Below are positions 43,241-54,517 of a stretch of DNA of 64,000 nt, piece after piece. The notes beneath the pieces are model-generated. The model saw only the letters and a program-made list of their open reading frames with translations, made no database searches and was not told the DNA's origin. The translations under genes were made by a program, and so were the position numbers. Source of the stretch: Portulaca oleracea (taxonomy: Eukaryota; Streptophyta; Magnoliopsida; Caryophyllales; Portulacaceae); NCBI GenBank assembly GCA_029582165.1, contig CM055881.1:16511094-16575093 (forward strand), read 5' to 3'. Position 1 is the stretch's first letter. The number at the start of each line of letters is the position of its first letter.

Positions 43241-44574
43241 GGGAGGAGCTTCTTTGGGCAGCCCTAATTCCGATCAATTAATATATGGACAGGTGACTAA
43301 CTTAATCTAATATGCTATATTAAACAAAATATGTATGTGTAATAAGTTGGTATGTGGCAATTATATGTAGCACATTATACTTCAATTTTGTTTTTATCAA
43401 AATTAAACTTTAAAATTGAAGTCTCTTAAACATCCTAAATTTACTTGATAATTTATTATAATGCAATTATGATTATCATTATAGATAAATTTAGAATAAA
43501 GCTTTACAACTATCGAAATGATTGATACTTTATTACTATATAATTATCAAAATTATTCACATTTATAACAAAACAAAAGAAAATAGTAATGATGATATTT
43601 GATAAAAATACAGAAAAATCAAAATAATTAGGAGGACAACAAATAATGACGAACTACAACATTACACAATAAATCTCTTAAAATGTTATAGAAAGTTTCA
43701 GTGCAAATCAATTTTTATTTACAAGACGTTTCTGAAATGTGATTGACAAAATAAATATTGTAATCCCTTATAAATTTTGTATCACTCTTTGAATGAAACA
43801 TTGAAAAACAAACATACTTGTAATTAAATCAAAAATTAATAAATAATACAAAATGATTTGTGAATTGCATTACCACAAGGATTAGCTGCCATTAGAACGA
43901 AGAGACCGTTGATAATGTTTCAAGAATAGATTATTTTGCAATAATCTTTGATGTAAATGGTGATTACCTAATTCAAAATCTTCGTTGCTTGTGTAACTGA
44001 TTACGGAATTTATAAATTTTGATAATTAAATAAGATAATCATCAAATTCTATTTCTTTACTCAACGGAAACGTATTCTTTGAAGGGGGATAAAATGCAAG
44101 AAAGATTAAGATATGAATGCCACTGAGTTTTTCTCTTTATGTTTATACAAGTATGAAAATGAAAAGTAAGAAAACGATATGTGTCTTAAATTATTATATA
44201 TGTATCTTTCATTACTTTGAAGATTATTACCACTTATAAATTATATAAAAATAATTTATTATTCACATTTTTTCATAATATAAAATTATACATAAAATAT
44301 ACATTTTCTATCATGATTGATATGATTGATAAATACATGTAGTTGTTGGTTGTTTTAAATCATCTAAACATAAAATCTAAGTCAATTTAAGATGTTTATT
44401 AACCACTTGATTCTAAACATGTCTCATTGTCCAAGCAAGTATTATTGCTATACTACTTACTAGAAGAACATAAGACTTATTGTTGCCATTAGCTAACAGA
44501 GAGTATCATTGTTCAAGCAAGTACTACTTTATGGACAATCTATATGGTATATTAATGTTGGTAAATATATGTAG
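43241..44574. other. AT-rich spacer
   Basis: No gene. The part from about 44150 to 44420 resembles 14375-14700 inside the hAT-like element (ataaaatrtrcattttctayyatgatt), so an unlabelled repeat family is present in both places. Confidence 0.45.
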
Positions 44575-44935
44575 ATGTTAATAAAATTAGAGTTTCGGGG
44601 CAAGGCATTATGTACGTATGGCATGAATTGAGCATTGTGATATATCGATACACCACTGGAGATTGTAACTCTGAGTCTTGTATATCTGTGTGAGTTGTGA
44701 GAGACGAGACCAAGAATGTGGGTTGAGTGTCTAGTTGTAACTCATTATGAGAGATCGTGAGAGATTGATAGAGATCCGATAATCTCTATTAAAGACAATG
44801 TAATACTTTGTATAATGCATCAGTTTTGTGGTTTTTTTCCCATTTGGGGGTTTTCACGTTAAAATCTCATCTCAATATTTATTTCTATTTTAACATTAAT
44901 GTTTATGCTAGTAAAATCGCCCAGAGATCCTAACA
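44575..44935 (+). repeat. Partial 5' LTR of the old copia element
   Basis: It ends GAGATCCTAACA directly before the primer site. It matches the 3' LTR from about 49060; the first 300 bp of the LTR are missing or unrecognisable here. Confidence 0.65.
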
Positions 44936-44937
44936 AT

Positions 44938-44955
44938 TGGTGTCGGAGCACAGGT
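44938..44955 (+). promoter_or_regulatory. Decayed primer binding site
   Basis: TGGTGTCGGAGCACAGG differs from the initiator-Met site TGGTATCAGAGCACAGG at two positions, both A to G. Confidence 0.7.
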
Positions 44956-44987
44956 TGGGTAATTGTTAATCTATAGGTTGCTAAACA

Positions 44988-47030
44988 ATGAAAGGTGAGA
45001 AACTAAACATTGTTACTTTTCATGGGAAAGACTACACTTTCTGGAGGATGCAAATTAAGGATGTGCTTTGCCAGTAAAAGTTACATCTTGCATTAGGTAA
45101 TAAGTCATATGGGAAAGATGTAAAAGATTTAAACTTGCTTTATCGTCAAGCGCTCAATACGATGAGGCTAACATTAAGGGGGAACAAGACTTCCTATACA
45201 AAGGATTAGAAAATGATGAAAGGCTTACTTAATTCTTTGAGGAACATATATTAGAAACCATGAGTGATGAATAGACCTGGCAATTCTCGACCCGACCCGG
45301 AAATCCGACCCGCAAAAAGTGGGTTTTGAACACGAAATTCCGACCCGGGACCCGAAAATGACCCAGCCCAGAGAACCCGGTAAAAAACGGGTCAGGTCGG
45401 GTCAGGTTCGGGTCGACCCGTTGGGTCAGACACTTTAATTTTAAGTGTTTTGTTTACTTTGACTTTGTGCGAAAAAATGGGCCAATTTCATGAAATTAAG
45501 GCCCAAAAGTAAAATATTGGGTGGCTTCGGAAAGCTATGCGTAGAGAGAGAAATATACAAATGAAATAATCAAATAAGAGATGACCAAAGCAAAACCCTA
45601 ACACTGTCACTCACTCACTCTTTCAGTGAACCGTCAAACTGCTGCAGTCCCGCCTCTCTCCTCTCTTTCAGTAAAATAGTGTATTATTGTCCAAGGTCAA
45701 AGTTCAGTGCATTATTATCCAATACCCCAAAAGTTCAGTGCATTATTATCCAATACCCCAAAAGTTCAGTATATTAGCATCCCAAAACCCTATATATTTC
45801 ATAAGTATTGTTATTCATGGATTGTTGACGTAAACCGCATAATACTTGTAGACTTGAACATTGCCAAATTTTGTCCCTTAGGTGTATATTAATATGTCTA
45901 TACAACTATGACATATCGTGGTGGTCGAACTTGGAATGGAATGGTACATTACACAGCTGTCTTTAACTAATTATAATCAATTTTATTAGTTGTCAGTGAT
46001 TGAGAAAAAGGGCGGTCATGACCCGTAAACCCGACCCAAACCGGTCGAAATCGGAATACACCCGACTCATATTTAACCGAACCCGAAATACACCCGACCC
46101 GTATTTACCCGAACCCAATTATATGACCGACCCGTAACCCGCCCGCCCGCCCGTGTTGACAGGTCTAGTGATGAACAATGTATATGTGTTGCATCGTTGT
46201 TCGAGTTTAGGATGCATGAGTTTGGTAATATATATTATCATTTAATAAGTTGACTATGGCCTTGTCTAAATTGACCATATATTGTGGGATTTCTGGGACT
46301 AATGACTATATTCTTTTGGGTATCATAGCTATGTCTTGGGACACTTTTGCAATCACTATCAATATCTCTAAATGGACAGGTGTGTTGAAGTACAGTGAGT
46401 TGTGTGATATTGTTATCAGAGAAATCATTCATATGAAGGAAGGATTCTAAGGAGCCTTTTAGTGGATATGCTTTGTTTATCACGAGTACAAGGAATAATG
46501 AGAGTTCTACTTGGGATCAGGCTAGATCAAGAGATAGATTTTGGAACACATGTTGAGTTAGGATTGTGGTGATTGCAGTTATTACCATACAAGTTGTCCT
46601 AACCCCAAGAACAAATTAAGGGAAGAACATAAGAAATAACCTGGATCCTTGTAATTTTTTCAAGGATAGTTTTGAAGCCATTTGTGTGATTGCGGATAAA
46701 CTTGTGTCTAAGAGTCAATTATGGGAGTAGGTTGTCAAGAATATTATGGTAATTGTTTGATATCTATGAGGGATCTCTGACATCTCAAAACAATAAAGAT
46801 GTAGGGTCTTGTTATGTCATTGCTTATTTTAATAAACATGTTCATGCTTGTTAAAGGTGTGTTAGCTTCTTCGATGATGATAGAAGGGTACCAAAAATGA
46901 GGAAGATTATGTTCGACGCTTTGAGAATGGATGGTCAGAGAAAACATGCACCAAAATTACACTTGAGTTTGACATGTCCAACAAGAAGAAGTGTCTCAGT
47001 CCACAATTCCCCATAGTTGAAGTTGTTGCC
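44988..47030 (+). pseudogene. Remnant copia gag
   Basis: ATG at 44988 followed by KGEKLNIVTFHGKDYTFWRM, a copia gag opening, then frequent stops. After the hAT insertion CGDCSYYHTSCPNP (46564-46605) looks like a shortened zinc knuckle. No intact domain remains. Confidence 0.6.
45272..46167. mobile_element. hAT-like element in the gag remnant
   Basis: Ends TAGACCTGGCAA and TTGACAGGTCTA with a perfect 8-bp target duplication GTGATGAA (45264-45271 and 46168-46175). Subterminal gacccgacccg repeats occur on both arms. At 45672-45790 it contains one arm of the 29630-type Mutator-like MITE (cagtgcattattatccaata twice), ending tattagcatcccaaaaccc. Confidence 0.9.
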
Positions 47031-47091
47031 GAGGGTGTTTATGTCAATGTTGCACATGTATGATCAGTTCAAGTGAGAGTATAATTCTAGT

Positions 47092-48607
47092 GAGTAAATT
47101 ACATTTACCCTACCTAAGGTTTGCTGTAATATTTTTACACACCCCACATTTGTGAAATAATTTTTACCTTACCTCACATAAGATCTAAGTGTTTTTTTTT
47201 ATCTTACCCGAGGTTTGCCGTTATAATTATTATAGACACCACCTTTGTGAAATAACTTTTACCCTACCTCACAATAGTCGTAAGTAATTTTTACTTGACT
47301 TGTTATAGCAGTAAGTGTTATTGAAAATCTAGATCTTTGATTTCCACTCTTACTACTGAAGCTCTAGAATCCAAGATGACCTTTGAATGCCATGAAATGT
47401 CATCCTTGGAACAAAACAGGAAGCAATCTACATTGAAATCTCAACCTCCATCATCTATGCTCTTTTAAACTTTCGCTAATCTCTCATTCCTCGAGTAAAT
47501 TACATTTAGCCTACCTGACATTTGGGATAATAATTTTTGCACACCCGACATTTGTGAAATAATTTTCACCTTACCTGACATTAAGTGTTCATTAATTTAA
47601 ACCCCCTAAGATATTTATATTTGATTTTTGTTGGAATTTTCGGTGTAACATTAAAAAGATAAATATGAATCGACTTTTTTTACCCTTGATATTAATTCAT
47701 ATGACTTTCAATTAAATATGAATTGACGTTTTTATCCTTAATATCAATTCATATAGCATTAGCAGAGGAGTGTCGAAGAAGAGGAGTGTGAGAGGAATCG
47801 ACTGTTGGTGTTTTCTATTCGGAGTTTCGACCCACCTTTTTCCATACAAAACAATGAAATAGTCATTTATGTCATTTCATTCTCAATATTATGGGCAGCA
47901 TGATATATTCACATAGTCATATAGGGGCATTATTGTATTTTTTCATTTCCAATGAGAAGTAACTGGATTTTGCCACTAAAAATTACTTTCACTTAATGTC
48001 AGGTAAGGTAAAAATTATTTCATAAATGTCGGGTGTGGAAAAACTATTACCACAAATGTCAGGTAGGGTCAATGTAATTTACTCACTTCTTCCCTTACTA
48101 CCCTCTCCATTACCAATCATGTAGGTCAATCCTAAACCCTTTCGCGGTCGTCGATTTCCACCAAAATGTGAATATACCCATACATAACTAGTTATTGATT
48201 CATACACTTCATGATTTAAGTTATCCACAATAAAAAAGTGAAAAATAAAGAATCCCCTGCTCCAAGCTAAACGATACATTATGTAAGCTATCGATTGCGC
48301 GAAAAAATTCTGCGATCAATACGATATCGATCACTCTATAAATCGTCGTATCCTTGTTAAGTTGTACTATTCCAGTAACACTTACAACAAACCTCAGGCA
48401 GGGTAAAAATTCACTTACAGTTTATGTGAGGTAAGATAATAATTATTTCACAAAAGTGGGGTGTGTAATAATTATTACGTCAAACTTCTGGTAGGATTAA
48501 AAACACTTATAGCTATTGTGAGGCAAGGTAAAAAATTATTTCACAAATGTGGGGTATGAAAATTATTACAGCAAATCTCAAGTAAGGTAAATGTAATTTA
48601 TTAACTC
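47092..48607. mobile_element. Mutator-like element with doubled inverted termini
   Basis: Perfect 10-bp target duplication TAATTCTAGT (47082-47091 and 48608-48617). Each end carries two successive copies of the roughly 90-bp terminal motif (gtaaattacatttaccctacc...ccttacctcac), the second starting near 47190 at the left and ending near 48495 at the right. No transposase. Another family member is nested inside. Confidence 0.88.
47493..48084. mobile_element. Mutator-like MITE nested in a relative
   Basis: GAGTAAATTACATTTAGCCT and GGTCAATGTAATTTACTC form inverted ends, with arms of about 90 bp containing cctgacattaagtg. It is closer to the copy at 2801-3358 than to its host. The target duplication is not clear. 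Confidence 0.8.
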
Positions 48608-49309
48608 TAATTCTAGTGTAGTTGATGAGAGGTCAACGGAGACCTCTAATGACTGTTTTTTCATGAACTCATGGCAGAGGCACTAGAGGATTGAGGATAT
48701 GTGTGGTGATCGATATCGGTGAAGGCTACAAATGCAATTAGCTTCCAAATGGGAGACTGTTAGGGTATGGTATAGAGTCCAATTGATTTGGGTTTGTTTG
48801 AGGGACATTTAGTGGTGATAGGGACGAATCTAAAACTGACATGGATTGTGTAGGGGGCCAAGTGATAGGAAAACAGAGCAGACGGTTGACAAAGGTTGTG
48901 TCATGCCGAAACCGACTTTGTCAACCTATCATGTTACCAATTTCCTAGTTCTATTTTGATTTGTTTTTCTATTTGGTTTGATCTCAGATTCTCGTTATCA
49001 TTTTATTAAAGTGTTTGACTCTAATGAAGACTATAATAACCCTATATCTAGTATTGTAATTGTTAATATAAATAGAGCCTTTGATCAAGGCTTTATGGCA
49101 TGAATTAAGATATGTGATTCATTGATATACCATAAGAGACTGTATCTCTAAGTCTTGTAACTCCGTGTTAGTTGTGAGAGGCAAGATTAACTATGAGTGC
49201 TGAGTCTTTGGTTATAACTGATTCTAAGAGATCGTGAGAGACTCATAGACATAAGCTAATCCCAGTACGCTGTAGTCCTCCGAATAGTGCATTAGTTTCA
49301 TTTTTTTTG

Positions 49310-50836
49310 GGAAATTGGATTCTAATAATACGAACTTTTGGCCACATAAGACTTAATAATACGAACTTTTGATTTGGTTCTGAATAATATGAACTTTGAC
49401 CCCCTGTTGCCCCCAGTAACACGCCACCGAGTTAAGATGAACTTAACTCAGTGGCGTGCTGATGTGGCAGCGGAGAGAGGGTGTTGACTCTTTTAATTGT
49501 GCCATGTCATCTTTGACTTGCCAAACACAACCCCCCTTCTCTCTCCTCAACCATTCTTCTTCTTCTTCTTCCTCCATTATCCATCAATGGCTTCTTTAAA
49601 CTCTTCTCTTTTTCAAAGAACACAAACCCTAGATCCACCATTAATAATCTTCTTCTTCTTCTTCTGGAATTTTTTTGGCAATTTGGTGGTCGTTTGTGTT
49701 TTTCCACTGCTCTGATTTCACTTTGAGGTCGTGTCTTGCAAGGTTTGTTTCTGGGTTTAGAAAACAAATGGTAAGGTATTTCAAATAAAGACAGAAGTCT
49801 CAAATTTTGGGAAATTGAGGGATGACCAGTTGAGAATTTTGGTAGCTGAACAAAACCCAGATGCGGGTTGTCACAATTCCAAGACAGAAGATCAGAAAAC
49901 AAATGGCCAGGTACTTCAAATAAAGACAGAAGAGTCAAATTAAGGGATACCCAGTTGAGAATTTCGGTAGTTGAACAAAGCCCATAAGATAGAAGAAGAA
50001 AAAACAAATGGTAAGGTTCAAATAAAATCAGCAGAACCTATAAATATGAGGGTGGTTTTATATTATTTGGAATGATGGCAGCCTTTTTTAGTTGTAGAAG
50101 AAGGCTCAAATGGACCATTGTCAACTGTGTATACACAAAGAAAGTGGAGAAAAACTAAGACTTTTCAATCTAGGACCACCACGCTCTAGTTGAATTCTAG
50201 ATATTCTAGAGGAGAGAATAGTGATATGAATGAGTAGATGAAACTTGGCAGCCAATTAAGAAGGTGAGCAATTGTTGATAATCAATGAATTGGGGGAGTT
50301 TTGAATAGGTCAGGATAGTTGAATTGGTGTTTGGTTAGGTAGGTAAACTGGAAACTGACGATTTAAAAAAAGTGTCAAAGGAATCTGATATAAACTAGAA
50401 ACTGAGGATTTAAAAGAAGAAGAAGAAGAAGAAGAAGAAGAAGAAGAAGAAGAAGAAGAAGAAGAAGAAGAAGAAGAAGAAGAAGAAGAAGAAGAAGAAG
50501 ATTGTTAATGGTGGATCTAGGGTTTGTGTTCTCTGAAAAAGATCAGAGTTTGAAGAAGCCATTGATGGATAATGGAGGAAGAAGAAGAAGAATGGTTGAG
50601 GAGAGAGAAGGGGGGTTGTGTTTGGCAAGTCAAAGCTGACATGGCACAATTAAAAGAGTCAACACCCTCTCTCCGCCGCCACATCAGCACGCCACTGAGT
50701 TAAGTTCATCTTAACTCGGTGGCGTGTTACTGGGGGCAACAGGGGGTCAAAGTTCATATTATTCAGAACCAAATCAAAAGTTCGTATTATTTAGTCTTAT
50801 ATAGCCAAAAGTTCGTATTATTAGAATCCAATTTCC
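49310..50836. mobile_element. Mutator-like foldback element with long inverted repeats
   Basis: GGAAATTGGATTCTAATAAT and its complement form the ends, and the arms match over more than 300 bp, including gtggcgtg and ccctagatccaccatta. The borders are T tracts, so the target duplication is hard to define. An imperfect direct repeat of about 130 bp lies inside (from 49767 and from 49895). Short frames in the arms reflect the repeats only. Confidence 0.82.
50415..50501. repeat. (GAA)n microsatellite, about 29 units
   Basis: A pure aag/gaa run in the right arm of the foldback element. The left arm has only about five cttctt units at the matching place. Confidence 0.9.
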
Positions 50837-50848
50837 TTTTTTTTTTCA

Positions 50849-51133
50849 ACTCCCTCATTCCCATATTATCTGTCACTTTAACTAATTTTCTTTTTTCACT
50901 TAATATCTGTCACTTTATAATTCCAATAACATATTAATTACTAATTTATCAAATTAACCTGATTAATTGCATCGTTTTCTTCCAGTTTTCCATTTTATTC
51001 ATCTTTTATCTTTTTTATTCACCATTTTATTCAACATTTTCACATTTCCAATGAGGTAACTTAATGTAGAGGGGGCGTTTTTTTGGTTTTCTAAATTATG
51101 TCTTAAGAGACAAATAATATGGGAAGGAGGGAA
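50849..51133. mobile_element. Stowaway-like MITE
   Basis: ACTCCCTCATTCCCATATTA at the left and the inverted TAATATGGGAAGGAGGGAA at the right, with gtctcttaag/tctgtcac inner arms. Non-coding. Confidence 0.7.
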
Positions 51134-51222
51134 TAGTTTGCTAATTTACACGTTAAAATCATTTGCCAATCTTTATTTCTATTTTAGCCTTCACGTTGTT
51201 TCATTTATTTGTACTGCTAACA

Positions 51223-51977
51223 TTGTCTTGAAATGCTAATAATTTACTATCTTTCTATTCCACTTTCATTCTCCTTAGGCTCAACCTTCTTGCTCGATAT
51301 ATAGACTTGAGTACAAAACTATAAAGGTTGTATGTTTGGTTATTTACTTGCCGTTACAACATACAAATTAATAGAAGCTTGTGTTAAGAGCATCAAGCAT
51401 GGATACCTTTGAAATCGAAACTGTCATTTTAATTCAGTTATCAAAAATCTCATAATATATTTAACGTCATAAATATTTGGTTATATTGGTCAAGTGGTAT
51501 TGTCAGTCTCCCTAATGTTTACCACAAATAGCGAAAAAGTGATTGGGTACGTCTACTTTGGGATGATATGCATGGTGCAAATATTAGGTCCTAAGTCATA
51601 TCATATCTTACTACACAGTGTTTCCCATAAGTGGAGAGGTTATCTGGTAAAGTTGTGGCTTTCAACAATTACCACCACCTTTAAGAGAAAGTTGAGTATA
51701 TGTATGGATTACTGATGAGGACAGCACTTGCAAAATTAATAGTAGGTACGAAACGCAATTTATGAGAAATATTATTGTCTAATACAAAGGAGTGTGCTCT
51801 CCACACGGTTGCCACTCATTCACTCCATTTTAAATTTATGCTTCATATTCTATAGTCCCACTTTTGTGCTTGTATCACGGAAAACATTTCAGTACAAAAT
51901 AATATATATCTTATAATAATGCTTGTCAAGGCACCCCCACGATTGACCAATGTGTGTGCTGCTTCTTTTCTTAGAGA
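51223..51977. other. Spacer without a recognised feature
   Basis: I see no gene, RNA or element boundary. Confidence 0.5.
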
Positions 51978-51986
51978 GTGATTTGT

Positions 51987-53002
51987 AGGGTTTTTTGGTT
52001 TTTGGACCCTCAACTTTGAGGGTATTTATTATTTGGTATCACACTTTTCAAAGTTTATTTTTTGGACCCTGTACTTTGTGTACCCAAAAAATCTAGCCCA
52101 ATCTTAAGTTTTACTCCGGCAAAGGGCCAAAATACACAAAAAAATTCCCGATTTGGCTTATCAATTTTTAAAGGTTTTTGACATTTGTTAATTTTTAATT
52201 TTTAAAATTTTTAATTTTAATTTTTAAAATTTTTAATGTTAATTTTTAAAATTTTTAATTTTAATTTTTGATTTTTAATTTTTAATTTTTAAATTTTAAT
52301 TTTTAATTTCCAAATTATTAATTGTAAAATTATAAAATTTTTAAATTTTTTTATTCTTTTAATTTTTATTTTTAAATTTTTTGATTTTTGATTTTTTGAT
52401 TTTAATTTTTGAAAATTTTCAATTTTTTAATTTTTTAATTTTTGAAAGTTTAATTTTTAATTTTTAGTTGCTAATTTATTATAATTTCACATTTTTTAAT
52501 TTTTAATTTTAAAATTTTAAAATTTTAAAATTTAAAATTTTAACATTTTAAATTTTTCAAAATTTTAAAATTTTAAAATCTTAAAACTTTAACATTTTAA
52601 ATTTTAAGTTTATCTTTCATTTTTTTTATTTTTAAACTTTTTTAACTATTTAAATGTTTTATTATTTTAATTTTTAATTTTTAATTTTAAAATTTTGAAG
52701 TTCTTAATAATTTTTAAATTAAAAAATTTAAAATGCGAGAATGTTGATAGTAATAAATAAGTGAAGGAAAAATAAAGAATTAATAAATCAAGGGCAAACT
52801 TGGAAGTTCATCATTAATTAAAGGGCAAACTTGGAAGGAAAAAATAGTCAAACTTACTTAAGGGCTTTTTTGACCGAATAGCTATAATCATGTTCACAAT
52901 GTTACCGGAGACAAAGTATAGGGTCCAAATAATAAACTTTGAAAAGTGTGGTATCAAATAATAAATACCCCCAAAGTTGAGGGTCTAAAATCTAAAAACC
53001 CC
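51987..53002. mobile_element. Mutator-like MITE with a low-complexity core
   Basis: Arms of about 95 bp (ggaccctcaactttgagggt, tttcaaagtttatt) are inverted. A perfect 9-bp target duplication GTGATTTGT flanks it (51978-51986 and 53003-53011). From about 52170 to 52735 the core is almost only tttttaatttt and ttttaaaattt words. Confidence 0.9.
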
Positions 53003-53024
53003 GTGATTTGTATCGGGGAAAGTA

Positions 53025-53800
53025 CTTTTTAGGAAAATATTTTCTCAATTTTCTATTGTTTGGTATAAAAATAGTTGAGAAAATCATTTTCAAAGAAAAT
53101 CATTTTCCTCTAAAGGAAGGAAATTAACTTCTTTTGTTCAACCTAGAAAAAATATTTTACATCCTTAACTGTTGAATCGATTTTCACTACTAACTCTAAC
53201 TGAAATATGAGGGCGAAATTCAACATTATGGTTTTGTTTGAAATTTTGTAACACGATAAAATTGATTTAAAAAAGCTAAAATATAAATATTTAGCTCAAA
53301 ATATTTTTATCTGATAATATTTATCGCGACATATACAAGAATTTTTTGCCGCTAAAACTAACTGAAACTTTAAAAAATTCAAACTGATTTGTTTGAATCC
53401 AAACTTTATGCTTTGATTGTATGGACTAAGAAAAGCTCAAATATAAATGTTGAGCTTCAAATATTTTCCTTTGTAATATATATCACCACTTTTGCCAATA
53501 TTTTTTTTTTGCAGTTAAACATGTCTGAAACTTAAAAGCAAAATTCAATTTTATTGGTTTGTCACGAAACTTTATAATACAATAGAAATGATTAAAAAAT
53601 GCTCAAATATGAATTTTGAGCTCCAAATATTTCATTTTAAACATATATCGCTACTCATGTCGACATGTATAATCATTTTCCCAAAACCGATTTGTCTCCT
53701 ACCAAACAAAGGAAAATTTAATATGGAAAATCATTTTCCTTGGAAAATCATTTCTCCTAGAAACAATTTCCTTTAAAATCATTTTACTTCCAACCAAGCA
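53025..53800. mobile_element. Probable MITE with three internal repeats
   Basis: aaaatcattttcc words are inverted at both ends (53080-53110 and 53715-53770). Between them, about 160-bp units recur three times (about 53170, 53340 and 53515), each with aactgaaac..., gctcaaatataaat and gagctycaaatatt. No target duplication found. Confidence 0.5.
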
Positions 53801-53888
53801 CAACCTTAGATGTAATACATGTATTATTCGGTTCAAATTATGTGTTGAATTGAATTTTGATTATGTTATATTTCATGATGATATTTTT

Positions 53889-54454
53889 CGCCACGCCTCA
53901 AACCCAGGGAATGACAGACTCTAAACATCTGTAGGATAAGGTCCCGCAAGCAGGCAAGGCTCAAATTAAAAGACAGAAACAAACCCCAAATATGAAAATA
54001 TACCAAACTACGGAAATGAGTACTTGATTAAACAGTCAAACTAGGAAGGATACTTAATTACGTAGAGGATACTACGAGAAGATATTGAAACATTCTTCCA
54101 AACTCACAAACAATCAAATCAATAACATAAGCCTTTTTCAACAATATCGGTAGGCCTGCTATGCTTCACTGCTAAACTCGTATCTCACAATAATTATTTA
54201 ATCTCGTATCTCACGCGTCAGCTAAGTCACGAAAATAGTCAGGAAGCCATCACAGAAGCATTTTAATTACTTTAGTGTTCTAGTAGGCCGCAACCAACTC
54301 AATACACACCATCTTCCTAACATAGTGGTCCCTTATGTAACTCATACATTCCACTTAGCTCCACCGTAAACAATCAAGACGGAATTCACATGCAATGCAT
54401 CAGTGTAATTAAAAGACACTCAAAGAGCTCAAATATCACACACACACACACACA

Positions 54455-54517
<63 letters not shown>

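Larger units (their letters stand above)
44575..51222 (+). mobile_element. Old Ty1/copia element, 5' truncated, with many nested insertions
   Basis: A partial 5' LTR (44575-44935), a primer site, a broken gag and a 3' LTR (48758-51222) remain. The LTRs share cttgtaactc...gttrgttgtgagag and other blocks. The host element is split by a hAT element (45272), a Mutator-like element (47092) with another inside it (47493), a second Mutator-like element (49310) and a Stowaway (50849). Pol is essentially gone. Confidence 0.75.
48758..51222 (+). repeat. 3' LTR of the old copia element, interrupted twice
   Basis: It starts TGTTAGGG after a polypurine tract (aaatgggagac) and ends ACTGCTAACA. Insertions at 49310-50836 and 50849-51133 split it; without them it is about 650 bp. 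Confidence 0.7.

Noticed and set aside
50410..50649. Frame ending in a long poly-Phe stretch
   Set aside because: It is the translation of the (GAA)n microsatellite in the arm of a foldback element.
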